A stretch of DNA of 64,000 nucleotides from a virus. The stretch spans positions 62,001 through 126,000 of the IMG/VR virus record IMGVR_UViG_3300032267_001142. One strand, given 5' to 3'. The translations under genes were made by a program, and so were the position numbers. The notes beneath the pieces were generated by a model. It was not told the DNA's origin. It searched no databases and saw nothing but the letters and a program-made list of their open reading frames with translations. Shown here piece by piece: positions 51,999 through 59,767 of the stretch; the stretch's first letter is position 1; the number at the start of each line of letters is the position of its first letter.

Positions 51999-53119
51999 TG
52001 AACAACCTGCCCACATTATACTCCCGTAATCAAGACGGCTCCGTCCAGCAGTGGACTATCTTTTATGATGAAGATGGGTATTGGACGGAAAGCGGAAGAG
52101 TTGACGGCGTCATAACGCAGCACGGCAAGGTCGCGTGCGTAGGTAAAAATCTCGGGAAAAAGAACGAGACCACCGCAGCCCAACAAGCCGCGAGCGAGGC
52201 GCGTAGTAAGTTTGATAAGAAACTCAAGACCGGCCACTTCGAGGATGTGGCGCACATTGATAACTTCTACTTTGTAGAGCCCCAATTAGCAGTAGCGCTT
52301 GATAAAGTTAAGGCTGGTCTAGTTACACCGTGTTTGGTGCAGTGTAAGTATAACGGCGGCTGCGTTATTGCGACCCGTAAAGGTCTGTTTTCTCGCAAAG
52401 GCGAAGAGTATCTGTCGATACCTCACATTCAGCAGGCATTGAAGCCTATATTCGACAAATATCCAAACGCGGTCCTTCACGGCGAGGCGTTTAACGAAGG
52501 GTTACGCCAGCATCTTAATGAGATAATGAAGATTCTACGCAGAACTGTGAATGTCACCTCGGAAGTGTTACAGCGTAGCGAACAGCTCGTCCGTTTTTAT
52601 ATTTATGACGGTTATGGGTTTGAGGGAATGGAAGAGGAGACGCCATACAAGGACCGCAAGGCTGCGATTGACAACATTATCGCTGGGCATCCTAAATATT
52701 TATTTCAAGTTCCTACAGCGAAATGCTTGACGCAAAAAGAAGTTTGGGCGCTTTATCAAAGTTACATAGACGATGGGCACGAAGGGGCTATCGTCCGCTA
52801 CGAAGACAACATCTACGAACACAAACGCACACAGAAGCTTATCAAGCTCAAGCCTACGGACGATGATGAATTTTTGGTTGTAGCCTTACATGAAGGCACC
52901 GGAGACTGGGCTGGCACGGCTAGGCGCGTTGATTTCAAAATGAAGAACGGCGAAGTGTTCGGCGGCAACTTTAAGGGAAAGTTTGAGCAGGCGAAAGACG
53001 CTTGGGAGCACCCAGAGAAATATGTCGGCAAAGTCGTAACAGTGAGCTACAACGGACTCACTGGGCTGAATACTCCCAATTTCGCGCAGCTTGACCCCGA
53101 CAATTGTTTCAAATCGTAA
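51998..53119 (+). CDS. ATP-dependent DNA ligase with N-terminal WGR-like domain
   Basis: 373 residues. Residues 1-80 (LYSRNQDGSVQQWTIF, KVACVGKNLGKKN) resemble a WGR-type DNA-binding module. Motif I is CKYNGG (Lys 117) with Asn in place of the usual Asp. HGEAFNEG (III), HEGAIVRYED (IV) and KLIKLKP (V) follow, then an OB domain ending at 373. Seals nicks in replicated DNA. Its ATG overlaps the preceding TAA by one base. Confidence 0.85.
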   Translation: MNNLPTLYSRNQDGSVQQWTIFYDEDGYWTESGRVDGVITQHGKVACVGKNLGKKNETTAAQQAASEARSKFDKKLKTGHFEDVAHIDNFYFVEPQLAVALDKVKAGLVTPCLVQCKYNGGCVIATRKGLFSRKGEEYLSIPHIQQALKPIFDKYPNAVLHGEAFNEGLRQHLNEIMKILRRTVNVTSEVLQRSEQLVRFYIYDGYGFEGMEEETPYKDRKAAIDNIIAGHPKYLFQVPTAKCLTQKEVWALYQSYIDDGHEGAIVRYEDNIYEHKRTQKLIKLKPTDDDEFLVVALHEGTGDWAGTARRVDFKMKNGEVFGGNFKGKFEQAKDAWEHPEKYVGKVVTVSYNGLTGLNTPNFAQLDPDNCFKS

Positions 53120-53526
53120 TGCCGGAAGCAAAAACAACAAAAGTTGGCAAAGTTTTCATTTTTCCGTCAAGCAAGTTCTATTATTCGATAGAATTTGTAG
53201 ACAACCTGACTGAACTGGAATCGTTTTTATCTGGTCCTTGTGAAATAAAGCCCGAAGCTTTATGTATCTCTGGGCAAATAACTCCAAGGGCTACTAATTC
53301 TGTGGGCCGGATTATCTTTAGAAGAGACTTATTCAATGTGCGTCTGGTCGTTCATGAAGCGTGCCACGCTGCACATTATATCGTTCATGGGGGCTACTTT
53401 GAATTCAAAGGCGATGCCTTTGATAAAGAAGAGCTTGTCGCGACTTTCACTGAAATGATTTTCGCGAAGACCTGCCGAGTAGTTTCTCGATTTGAAGATT
53501 TGACTGATTCCAAAAAGCGAAGATAA
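53119..53526 (+). CDS. Putative zinc metallopeptidase-like protein (HExxH)
   Basis: 135 residues from the ATG at 53119 (TAATG overlap with the ligase). VVHEACHAAHYIVHGG carries HExxH, and DKEELVATFTEMIF downstream offers a third acidic ligand, as in small phage metallopeptidase-like proteins. Substrate unknown. Confidence 0.55.
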   Translation: MPEAKTTKVGKVFIFPSSKFYYSIEFVDNLTELESFLSGPCEIKPEALCISGQITPRATNSVGRIIFRRDLFNVRLVVHEACHAAHYIVHGGYFEFKGDAFDKEELVATFTEMIFAKTCRVVSRFEDLTDSKKRR

Positions 53527-53990
53527 TGGCAGAAATGAAAGCGAACGCAAACAGTTTGTATTTAATGGTCGGGGCTCCAGCTTCAGGAAAGAGCACTTTT
53601 TCCATTCTCGATGCCGAGAAGAAAAGAGCCATCCGACTCAGCAGCGACGAGCTGCGTGCCACGATTGGTAAAAACGAAGAAGACCAAACCGTTACGGGCA
53701 AAGTTTTTGACTTTATTAAGGCCGCTGTCAAATACTTTCTGCGCGGAGGGTTTTCCGTCATCGTAGACGCCACGAACATCAATAAGAAAAACAGAGCGGA
53801 CTATCTCCGCATAGCCACGGAACTTAATGTGTCAGCGGTCGCTGTATGCTTTGAGGTGCCCGTCGAAGAGCTGAAGAAACGAAATTCCGAAAGGGCGCGC
53901 CAAGTGCCCGAATGGGTTATCGACAGATTTGTCAACTCGTACGAGCGCCCCACCCTATCTGAGGGCTTTTCGCGCATAGAAATGAGATAA
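53526..53990 (+). CDS. P-loop polynucleotide/nucleoside kinase-like protein
   Basis: 154 residues. MVGAPASGKSTFS (Walker A), RLSSDELRA, SVIVDATNINKKNR and KKRNSERARQ match the 5'-kinase domain type of T4 Pnkp (AAA_33 kinases). No phosphatase domain is attached; a metallophosphoesterase gene follows three bases later and could supply that step. Likely prepares RNA or DNA ends for the ligases. Confidence 0.78.
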   Translation: MAEMKANANSLYLMVGAPASGKSTFSILDAEKKRAIRLSSDELRATIGKNEEDQTVTGKVFDFIKAAVKYFLRGGFSVIVDATNINKKNRADYLRIATELNVSAVAVCFEVPVEELKKRNSERARQVPEWVIDRFVNSYERPTLSEGFSRIEMR

Positions 53991-53992
53991 CA

Positions 53993-54649
53993 ATGTTAAA
54001 AAATATCCACTTAACCACAAAAAACGGCAGCAACGTCTGGTTCTGCTCTGATACCCACTTCGGGCATGATAAGGAATTCATTATCAAGCCAAGGGGTTTC
54101 AATTCCATTCAGGAACACGATGCCGCTATCATAAAAGCTTGGAACGAGCGCGTGAAACCCTCCGACGCTGTCGTATTCCTAGGGGACTTCAGCCTGCGTT
54201 CGAGTGTAGAGCGGACAAAAGAGCTTCTGAATCTTCTGCATGGAACGATTTACTACATTTGGGGAAATCACGAAAGCTACGCTACGAGGATTTACAAAGA
54301 GGAACTCAACAAAGAGTTCGGCCACGCGAATTTCGAGATTTATCCCTTGAAGTGGAACAATAAAGTTGTATTCTTGGGCTCTGTAGCGAATGTTGTTGTC
54401 GATGGTCAGTTCATCGTGTGCTCTCATTTCCCATTTAGAATCTGGGAACACTGTCACCACGGGTCTTGGAATCTGAGCGGTCATAGCCACAGCAACGACA
54501 AAGAAAGAAACCCTGACCACACCGAGGGCAAGTGCCTCGATTGCGGCATTGATAACTTCTCCGGCCCGATAAGCTTCGCGGAAGTTTCTGAGAAACTCAA
54601 AAACCGAACGGTGGTCGCGTTAGACCATCACAATAGAAAAACCACATAA
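53993..54649 (+). CDS. Metallophosphoesterase, phage type
   Basis: 218 residues. FCSDTHFGHDK, VFLGDFSLR, YIWGNHES, IVCSHFPF and NLSGHSHSN give all metal ligands of the calcineurin-like fold. It follows the kinase gene and may act as an end-healing phosphatase. Substrate unproven. Confidence 0.8.
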   Translation: MLKNIHLTTKNGSNVWFCSDTHFGHDKEFIIKPRGFNSIQEHDAAIIKAWNERVKPSDAVVFLGDFSLRSSVERTKELLNLLHGTIYYIWGNHESYATRIYKEELNKEFGHANFEIYPLKWNNKVVFLGSVANVVVDGQFIVCSHFPFRIWEHCHHGSWNLSGHSHSNDKERNPDHTEGKCLDCGIDNFSGPISFAEVSEKLKNRTVVALDHHNRKTT

Positions 54650-54650
54650 C

Positions 54651-55595
54651 ATGAGTACTAATAAAGACCTATCTGTCGGAGTTATCGTCGGGCGCTTTCA
54701 ATGCGTGAATTTACACGCTGGGCACCGTTTCATTTTCGATGAGGTTATACGAAAACATAGCCGCGTCATTGTCTTCCTCGCTACAGGAGTACTGAAGGCG
54801 ACCGGAAATAATACGCTCTCCTATGCGGAACGCGAAAAGATGATACGCGAAGTATATCCTGACTTGGAAATTCATGAGTTGGAGAATCATCAGTCTGACC
54901 ACGAGTGGAGTCTGAACTTGGATAGGAAAATAGCTAGAGCAATACCTTTCGGAGTAAAGGCGCTGTTGTATTGTGGCAGAGAAGGTTTTAACAAGTACTA
55001 TTCGGGGAGTATAAGCGTGAACGTATTAAAAGCTCCAGAAGAGATTCTTGATTCTGCAACCGACCAAAGAAGAGAGGCTATATTCACTCCCATTTCGGAG
55101 AGAAATGCGTCGTTCCGAGCTGGCGCAATTTCGGCGGCTAATTCGCGCCCACCTACAGCCTATCAGACAGTAGACGTGGCGATACTTGATAAGAGCGGAC
55201 AAATCTTGTTGGCCGGAAAGCCGACGGACCCGCCGCATCTGTGGAGATTTGTGGGGGGTTTTTCCGAGCCTAGCTCACCGTCGCTAGAGCACGACGCTCT
55301 GAAAGAGGCGCGTGAAGAAGCGGGGCTTGAGGTCGCAAATCCCAAATATGTAGGTAGCCTTCTAACTGGCGACTGGAGATATCGTTGGGAAAAGGACAAA
55401 ATCAAGACCGCGCTATTTACGGTAGATTACGTCTTTGGAGCTGCGGTAGCGGGCGATGACGTTAGCCGCGTGCGGTGGTTTAACATCAAGGACGTGACAC
55501 TCGACATGATTGTTGAAGGCCATAGGCCGCTATGGGAAATGCTCAAAAGACATCTCGAAGATAAGAGTTGTCGTCCTGCACAAAGCGTAGTATAA
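54651..55595 (+). CDS. nadM: Bifunctional NMN adenylyltransferase / Nudix hydrolase
   Basis: 314 residues. VIVGRFQCVNLHAGHRFIF is the adenylyltransferase start (HxGH), with SYAEREKMI (the S/TxxR-like segment) and a C-terminal Nudix domain: WRFVGGFSEPSSPSLEHDAL, then KEAREEAGLEV. Same order as NadM-Nudix proteins. Makes NAD from NMN supplied by the nicotinamide phosphoribosyltransferase encoded next. Start two bases after the previous stop. Confidence 0.88.
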   Translation: MSTNKDLSVGVIVGRFQCVNLHAGHRFIFDEVIRKHSRVIVFLATGVLKATGNNTLSYAEREKMIREVYPDLEIHELENHQSDHEWSLNLDRKIARAIPFGVKALLYCGREGFNKYYSGSISVNVLKAPEEILDSATDQRREAIFTPISERNASFRAGAISAANSRPPTAYQTVDVAILDKSGQILLAGKPTDPPHLWRFVGGFSEPSSPSLEHDALKEAREEAGLEVANPKYVGSLLTGDWRYRWEKDKIKTALFTVDYVFGAAVAGDDVSRVRWFNIKDVTLDMIVEGHRPLWEMLKRHLEDKSCRPAQSVV

Positions 55596-55596
55596 A
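55568..55596 (+). promoter_or_regulatory. Near-leaderless promoter for the NAMPT gene
   Basis: -35 TTGTCG (55568-55573), 17 bp spacer, -10 TATAAA (55591-55596), 9 bases to the ATG at 55606. The elements lie in the end of the nadM gene. Confidence 0.6.
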
Positions 55597-55605
55597 AGAC
55601 CCATC

Positions 55606-57036
55606 ATGAAGCCAAAAATGAAAGACAACACGGTATTCCTACTTGATTCTTACAAAATCGCGCATCCTAAAATGTTGCCCGAAGGAACAACTGGCGCATT
55701 TTCTTATGGCGAATCGCGTAAAGGCGCTCGTTACCCCTATACTGCGCTTTTCGGTCTTAGATATATCCTGCAAACTCATTTGGCTGGGCCGCGAGTTACT
55801 CCTGAAAAAATCGCTCAAGCGAACGAGCTTCTGACTGAGCATTTCAAATTCTGCGGTGATGTTTATGACGCCCGCATCTGGGAATACATTCTGAGAGAGT
55901 ATAACGGGCGACTTCCGTTGACAATTCGCGCCGTTCGTGAAGGAACGAAAGTGCCTACCGCTAACATGATGGTCAGTGTAGAGACTAGCGACAAAAACTG
56001 CGCGTGGCTCGTCGGTGGCGTTGAAACGGTATTGCAGCAAATGTGGTATCCTTCTACGGTTGCGACGCGTAGTCGATGCATCATCGACATCATCAAGGCT
56101 TACTTCAAGAGAACTGTTGATGACGATTTGCAGTGGCTTGCGGATTATTATTTGCACGACTTCGGGCAGAGGGCCGCGACGTGTATGGAGGCGGCTGGCC
56201 TAGGGGGAATGTCGCATCTACTCAACAGCAAGGGCACGGACACTCTTATGGGTATGGCTTATGCTATTGACGAATATGACGCAAGCCCTAAAGATTTGGC
56301 ATATTCGGTTCCTGCTAGTGAGCACCTGATTGCCACGTCGCTAGGTAAAGCTGGAGAATTTGCGGTAGCCAAGAGGCTCTTGCAGCTTTTTCCGAAGGGC
56401 ATATTGTCGCATGTTTCGGATAGCTATAACATCACTGAGGCAATCAGGATGTATAACGAAGACCCCGAGTTCCGCCGACTTATCTTGGCGAGGGATGGTA
56501 AATTCGTAGCTAGACCCGATAGTCCACGCTTTGAGCAGGACACGCCGCAAGACCAGATTCTTTGGATTACCCAACAGTGGGACAAGGGTTACGGCCACCG
56601 CGTAAACACTAAGGGCTATAAAGATTTGGACCCTCATGTCGGAACTATCTACGGAGATAGCCTTACAGAGGACAATATTGAGGACACGCTTAGTCTGCTA
56701 GAACAAAACGGTTATAGCGCGTTGGCGAGCGTTTTCGGATGTGGTGGTTATTTAATCCAGCGGATGCACCGCGATACTCAGCGTCAAGCTTTCAAGTGCA
56801 GCGCCCTCATGCACGACGGCGAGTGGCGCGATATCTGTAAAGAGCCGCTGGATAAGACGAAGGTTTCCAAGAAAGGGCGGCTCAAGCTCATCAAGAACGA
56901 ATATGGAGACTTTGAAACGGTTCCGTTTGAAGTGGACAAGCCCGACCAGATGGTTACGGTGTTCAAGAACGGCAACATGATGAACGTGGAAAACTTCGCG
57001 CAAATCAGACGCCGCATCAACGGAGAAATAGAATGA
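55606..57036 (+). CDS. nadV: Nicotinamide phosphoribosyltransferase
   Basis: 476 residues, normal length. FLLDSYKIAHPKMLPEGT, YSEGES-like SYGESRKGARY, VETVLQQMWYPSTVAT, HDFGQRA, GTDTLMGM, ASEHLIATS, SHVSDSYNI, and GDSLTEDNIE with FGCGGYLIQ match NAMPT/NadV throughout. Converts nicotinamide to NMN; with NadM it rebuilds NAD in two steps, useful when host NADases are triggered or for phage metabolism. Own promoter. Confidence 0.93.
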   Translation: MKPKMKDNTVFLLDSYKIAHPKMLPEGTTGAFSYGESRKGARYPYTALFGLRYILQTHLAGPRVTPEKIAQANELLTEHFKFCGDVYDARIWEYILREYNGRLPLTIRAVREGTKVPTANMMVSVETSDKNCAWLVGGVETVLQQMWYPSTVATRSRCIIDIIKAYFKRTVDDDLQWLADYYLHDFGQRAATCMEAAGLGGMSHLLNSKGTDTLMGMAYAIDEYDASPKDLAYSVPASEHLIATSLGKAGEFAVAKRLLQLFPKGILSHVSDSYNITEAIRMYNEDPEFRRLILARDGKFVARPDSPRFEQDTPQDQILWITQQWDKGYGHRVNTKGYKDLDPHVGTIYGDSLTEDNIEDTLSLLEQNGYSALASVFGCGGYLIQRMHRDTQRQAFKCSALMHDGEWRDICKEPLDKTKVSKKGRLKLIKNEYGDFETVPFEVDKPDQMVTVFKNGNMMNVENFAQIRRRINGEIE

Positions 57037-57212
57037 GCGCCGGAAAGGGAGACAAGCCTAGAAATCTAGGCCCGAACTTCAAGAAGAACTACGACTTGAT
57101 TAAATGGAAAAAGACCTCGCAAACAGACCACAAGAGTCGATGTGGCAAGCCTTCAACAGAATTGAAGAAGAACTCGAAAAAGAAATCACCGAGTGGGAAC
57201 GAGCCAACCTAG
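57033..57212 (+). CDS. Small conserved phage protein of the GKGDKPR type
   Basis: 59 residues; ATG 57033 overlaps the NAMPT stop (ATGA). The first 27 residues (SAGKGDKPRNLGPNF, NYDLIKW) match a short motif I recall from many small phage proteins of unknown role. From 57104 it overlaps the thymidylate-synthase-family gene in another frame for 109 bases. A perfect hairpin GCCTAGA/TCTAGGC lies at 57056-57071. Confidence 0.6.
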   Translation: MSAGKGDKPRNLGPNFKKNYDLIKWKKTSQTDHKSRCGKPSTELKKNSKKKSPSGNEPT

Positions 57213-58072
57213 TGCAAAACAACGCCGATAAAAGATATTTCGAGCTAGTCAATAAAATACTAGCCGAAGGAGAATGGAAAGGCAACAGGACGGGTGTAGA
57301 TTGTCTAGCGATTGCGGGATTCATGTTTGAACATGATATGAGCGAGGGCTTCCCTCTACTCACCAGCCGTAAGTTGCCGTTCAAAAGCACTACGGTCGAG
57401 CTAGAGTTCTTCATTAAGGGCCTCAGAAGCAAGAAGTGGCTTCAGGACCGAGGGTGTCATTATTGGGACGGGTGGTGCAATCCACAAAAAGTGGCATACG
57501 CCCATGACGAAGAGACTAAGCGCAGGATGGCAGAAGAGGACGATTTAGGTCTTATTTACGGAACGCAATGGAGAGATTTCCGTGACCCAAGCATGCCAGA
57601 CGGAAGTGGTATCGACCAACTCAAAGAAGCCGTTAATAAACTCAAAACTAATCCGCTCGACAGGAGAATGCTTGTCTCGGCTTGGAACCCGCTAGCTATA
57701 CCTCATGCGGCGCTTCCTAGCTGTCATGATGGGTTCAGAATCTCCGTCGTGAATAACAAGCTAAACTTAGCTTGGACACAGCGCTCAGTTGATGTTTGTT
57801 GCAATCAGAGCATTACAACTTACGGTCTCCTGTTGCATCTTTTAGCTAAAGAAGCGAATCTGCAAGAAGGAAAGTTGATAGGATTTTTGATGGATTGTCA
57901 TATCTACAAAAACCATTTAGACGGTATACAAAAACAACTATCTCAAAAAACTCACAACCTTCCGAGAGTTCAGACAAAGAATTTTAGTTCGATATTCGAC
58001 TGGACATATAGCGATACGTCGCTATTAGATTATCAACATAGCGAGCCGATTAGATACGAGGTTGCAATATAA
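57104..58072 (+). CDS. thyA: Thymidylate synthase-family enzyme, divergent
   Basis: 322 residues. EGEWKGNRTGV, EGFPLLTSRKLPFKS, LIYGTQWRDF, LPSCHDGF (catalytic Cys), WTQRSVDV and a C-terminal EVAI are thymidylate-synthase motifs. The base-recognition loop differs: the usual LGLPFNIAS is two residues shorter (CCNQSITT), so the dUMP-contacting Asn appears to be Ser 236. The first 45 residues are an extra charged helix; a later ATG at 57140 is possible. DHFR and dCMP deaminase in the same genome fit dTMP synthesis; hydroxymethylation of a pyrimidine is an alternative. Confidence 0.85.
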   Translation: MEKDLANRPQESMWQAFNRIEEELEKEITEWERANLVQNNADKRYFELVNKILAEGEWKGNRTGVDCLAIAGFMFEHDMSEGFPLLTSRKLPFKSTTVELEFFIKGLRSKKWLQDRGCHYWDGWCNPQKVAYAHDEETKRRMAEEDDLGLIYGTQWRDFRDPSMPDGSGIDQLKEAVNKLKTNPLDRRMLVSAWNPLAIPHAALPSCHDGFRISVVNNKLNLAWTQRSVDVCCNQSITTYGLLLHLLAKEANLQEGKLIGFLMDCHIYKNHLDGIQKQLSQKTHNLPRVQTKNFSSIFDWTYSDTSLLDYQHSEPIRYEVAI

Positions 58073-58076
58073 GCCG

Positions 58077-58105
58077 TTGCGATTCTTAAAAACATATCGT
58101 ATAAC
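58077..58105 (+). promoter_or_regulatory. Near-leaderless promoter for the gene at 58112
   Basis: -35 TTGCGA (58077-58082), 17 bp spacer, -10 TATAAC (58100-58105), 6 bases to the ATG at 58112. Confidence 0.65.
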
Positions 58106-58111
58106 ATCAAG

Positions 58112-58579
58112 ATGAACCTCTTTTTTTTAGACCCTGACTTGCAACGCTGCGCGGAAGCCCACGTTGACCGACACGTTGTCAAAATCATCACTGAGGCTAA
58201 TCAGTGTATGGCGTGCGCCTATCCCAAAGGCGTCGCACCTTACCGCCACTCTTACACTAACCACCCGATGACCGTTTGGGTCCGCACGAACCTTGCGAAT
58301 TTTAACTGGACGGTTGAATACTGCCTAGCTCTCTGTTACGAATACACTTACCGATATGGCCGCGTCCATGCCGGAGAAAGGGTCGCCAACTGGTATAAAC
58401 AAAATCCTCCCACAATTCCTAACGGAGAATTGACAGAGCCACCGCGTTGTTTTGGGGCATTCAAAGACCAAATCAATATCACTACCAGCGTCTACGACGA
58501 TTACCGCTCATATTACAAGGTCGGCAAGAGCCATCTATTCAATTGGAAAAACCGCGCAACACCGAGTTGGCTACTATGA
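58112..58579 (+). CDS. Conserved phage protein, unknown function
   Basis: 155 residues, rich in His, Cys, Tyr and Trp: MNLFFLDPDLQRCAEAH, VDRHVVKIITEANQ, YRHSYTNHPMTVW and a C-terminal YRSYYKVGKSHLF, WKNRATPSW. The pattern of invariant-looking aromatic and His residues suggests an enzyme, and similar proteins are familiar in large phages, but I cannot assign a function. Own promoter. Confidence 0.6.
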   Translation: MNLFFLDPDLQRCAEAHVDRHVVKIITEANQCMACAYPKGVAPYRHSYTNHPMTVWVRTNLANFNWTVEYCLALCYEYTYRYGRVHAGERVANWYKQNPPTIPNGELTEPPRCFGAFKDQINITTSVYDDYRSYYKVGKSHLFNWKNRATPSWLL

Positions 58580-58758
58580 GCGATAAAAACAAAGTCAGAG
58601 CATTGATTAAGAAGACTCAGCATGTCGCTGACGCGAGAGACGCCGCCTACAGGCGAGAAGCGGCTAAAGACGCGGCAGAGCAGGAATCTACAGTCGAAGG
58701 AGCAATGCTGGCATTAAGCATACTGCTAGCAGGTTATCCCAAGGGCAGACGCTCATAA
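58576..58758 (+). CDS. Small charged helical protein, unknown
   Basis: 60 residues from ATG 58576 overlapping the previous TGA (ATGA). Mostly one Ala/Lys/Glu helix (DARDAAYRREAAKDAAEQE) ending GYPKGRRS. No family recognised. Confidence 0.5.
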   Translation: MSDKNKVRALIKKTQHVADARDAAYRREAAKDAAEQESTVEGAMLALSILLAGYPKGRRS

Positions 58759-59583
58759 ATGACAAGAGTAGTTAATAAGAAATTCACCAAAGACTTCGAC
58801 GTATTCATCGGTCGTCCGTCTTTGTTTGGCAATCCTGATGTAATCGGTATTCACGGAACCCGTGAGCAGGTAATCGCCGCTTACAAAGCCGCGTTTTACG
58901 AAAGGGTCGGCTCAGATTTGAAATTCAGAGAAGAGGTCAAAGCCTTAAAAGGCAAAACCCTTGGATGCTTTTGCAAAGACCCAAATAAGGAAGTACCGTG
59001 CCACGGCGATGTCTTCGTTGAGTTCTTGGAAGAGTGTCCAAAATTTCGAGTGGCGTGCGTGGGCAGTCGGGAGATTTCAGAAGAGAAGCGGCTTTTGCTT
59101 TCACGAGTTGGAAAGCATATCGCAGCGAGGAATTGGTGGCTGTCTTCTGGGAATGCGTTGGGAAGCGATATAGCTTATGCCTCTGGCGCGAATGAGGTAG
59201 ACCCTACCCGCGTTGTGCTTTATCTTCCTTGGCTAGCTTACAACGAGGAACATATAGTAAAAGGTAACTGGAAATCGGCGGTGATAAAGCCTGAATGGCT
59301 CGAAATAGCGAAAGAACACCACGGCAAATGGGACGCTTTAGGCCAAGGTGGTAAGAAAATGATGGGAAGAAACGTGGGAATTGTCTCTCGTGCCAATGTG
59401 GTCTTGGCAGTGCTGAATCACAACAAAGTCGGCTTTGGCGGAACCGGACAGGCGTGGAGGGTAAGCGAAAGTTTAGGATTGCCGTGTTTAGACCTTTCCT
59501 TGGATTACAAATACGAGTATATTGTTTCATTCCTAGAGGAACACTATGAGTCTACACGTCAGAAAAACATCCAGTTGTCCTAA
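58759..59583 (+). CDS. DUF4326 - SLOG/DprA-like fusion protein
   Basis: 274 residues. Residues 1-95 match DUF4326: DVFIGRPSLFGNP, GTREQVIAAY, KGKTLGCFCKD and PCHGDVF. From about 97 the protein has CVGSREISEEKR and LSSGNALGSDIAYASGA, the Rossmann-like SLOG/DprA-type nucleotide-binding fold, ending with GGTGQAWRVSESLG. Such domains bind nucleotides or nucleotide-derived signals. Possible role in NAD or signal-nucleotide metabolism given the neighbours; not established. Confidence 0.68.
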   Translation: MTRVVNKKFTKDFDVFIGRPSLFGNPDVIGIHGTREQVIAAYKAAFYERVGSDLKFREEVKALKGKTLGCFCKDPNKEVPCHGDVFVEFLEECPKFRVACVGSREISEEKRLLLSRVGKHIAARNWWLSSGNALGSDIAYASGANEVDPTRVVLYLPWLAYNEEHIVKGNWKSAVIKPEWLEIAKEHHGKWDALGQGGKKMMGRNVGIVSRANVVLAVLNHNKVGFGGTGQAWRVSESLGLPCLDLSLDYKYEYIVSFLEEHYESTRQKNIQLS

Positions 59584-59767
59584 CTGCGGCGCTTCATCCG
59601 CGCCGAGCGATGCGCGGTGCGGGTATTGTGGTTCGTTTTTTATCGACTCGTATAACCGCCCAAAACAGCCACATCCAATTATGACCACGGGCTGTTACTC
59701 TAGGGCATATCCCGTTTTCACTGGAGAAATCTTTTGTTGTTCAGGTATAGCCCATCCATACGTTTAA
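59546..59767 (+). CDS. Zinc-ribbon protein
   Basis: 73 residues. SCPNCGASSAPSDARCGYCG is a clear CxxC...CxxC zinc ribbon; two more Cys follow near the end. It overlaps the previous gene by 38 bases in another frame, with AGAGGA a few bases before the ATG. Its stop overlaps the next start (TAATG). Likely nucleic-acid or protein binding. Confidence 0.6.
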   Translation: MSLHVRKTSSCPNCGASSAPSDARCGYCGSFFIDSYNRPKQPHPIMTTGCYSRAYPVFTGEIFCCSGIAHPYV

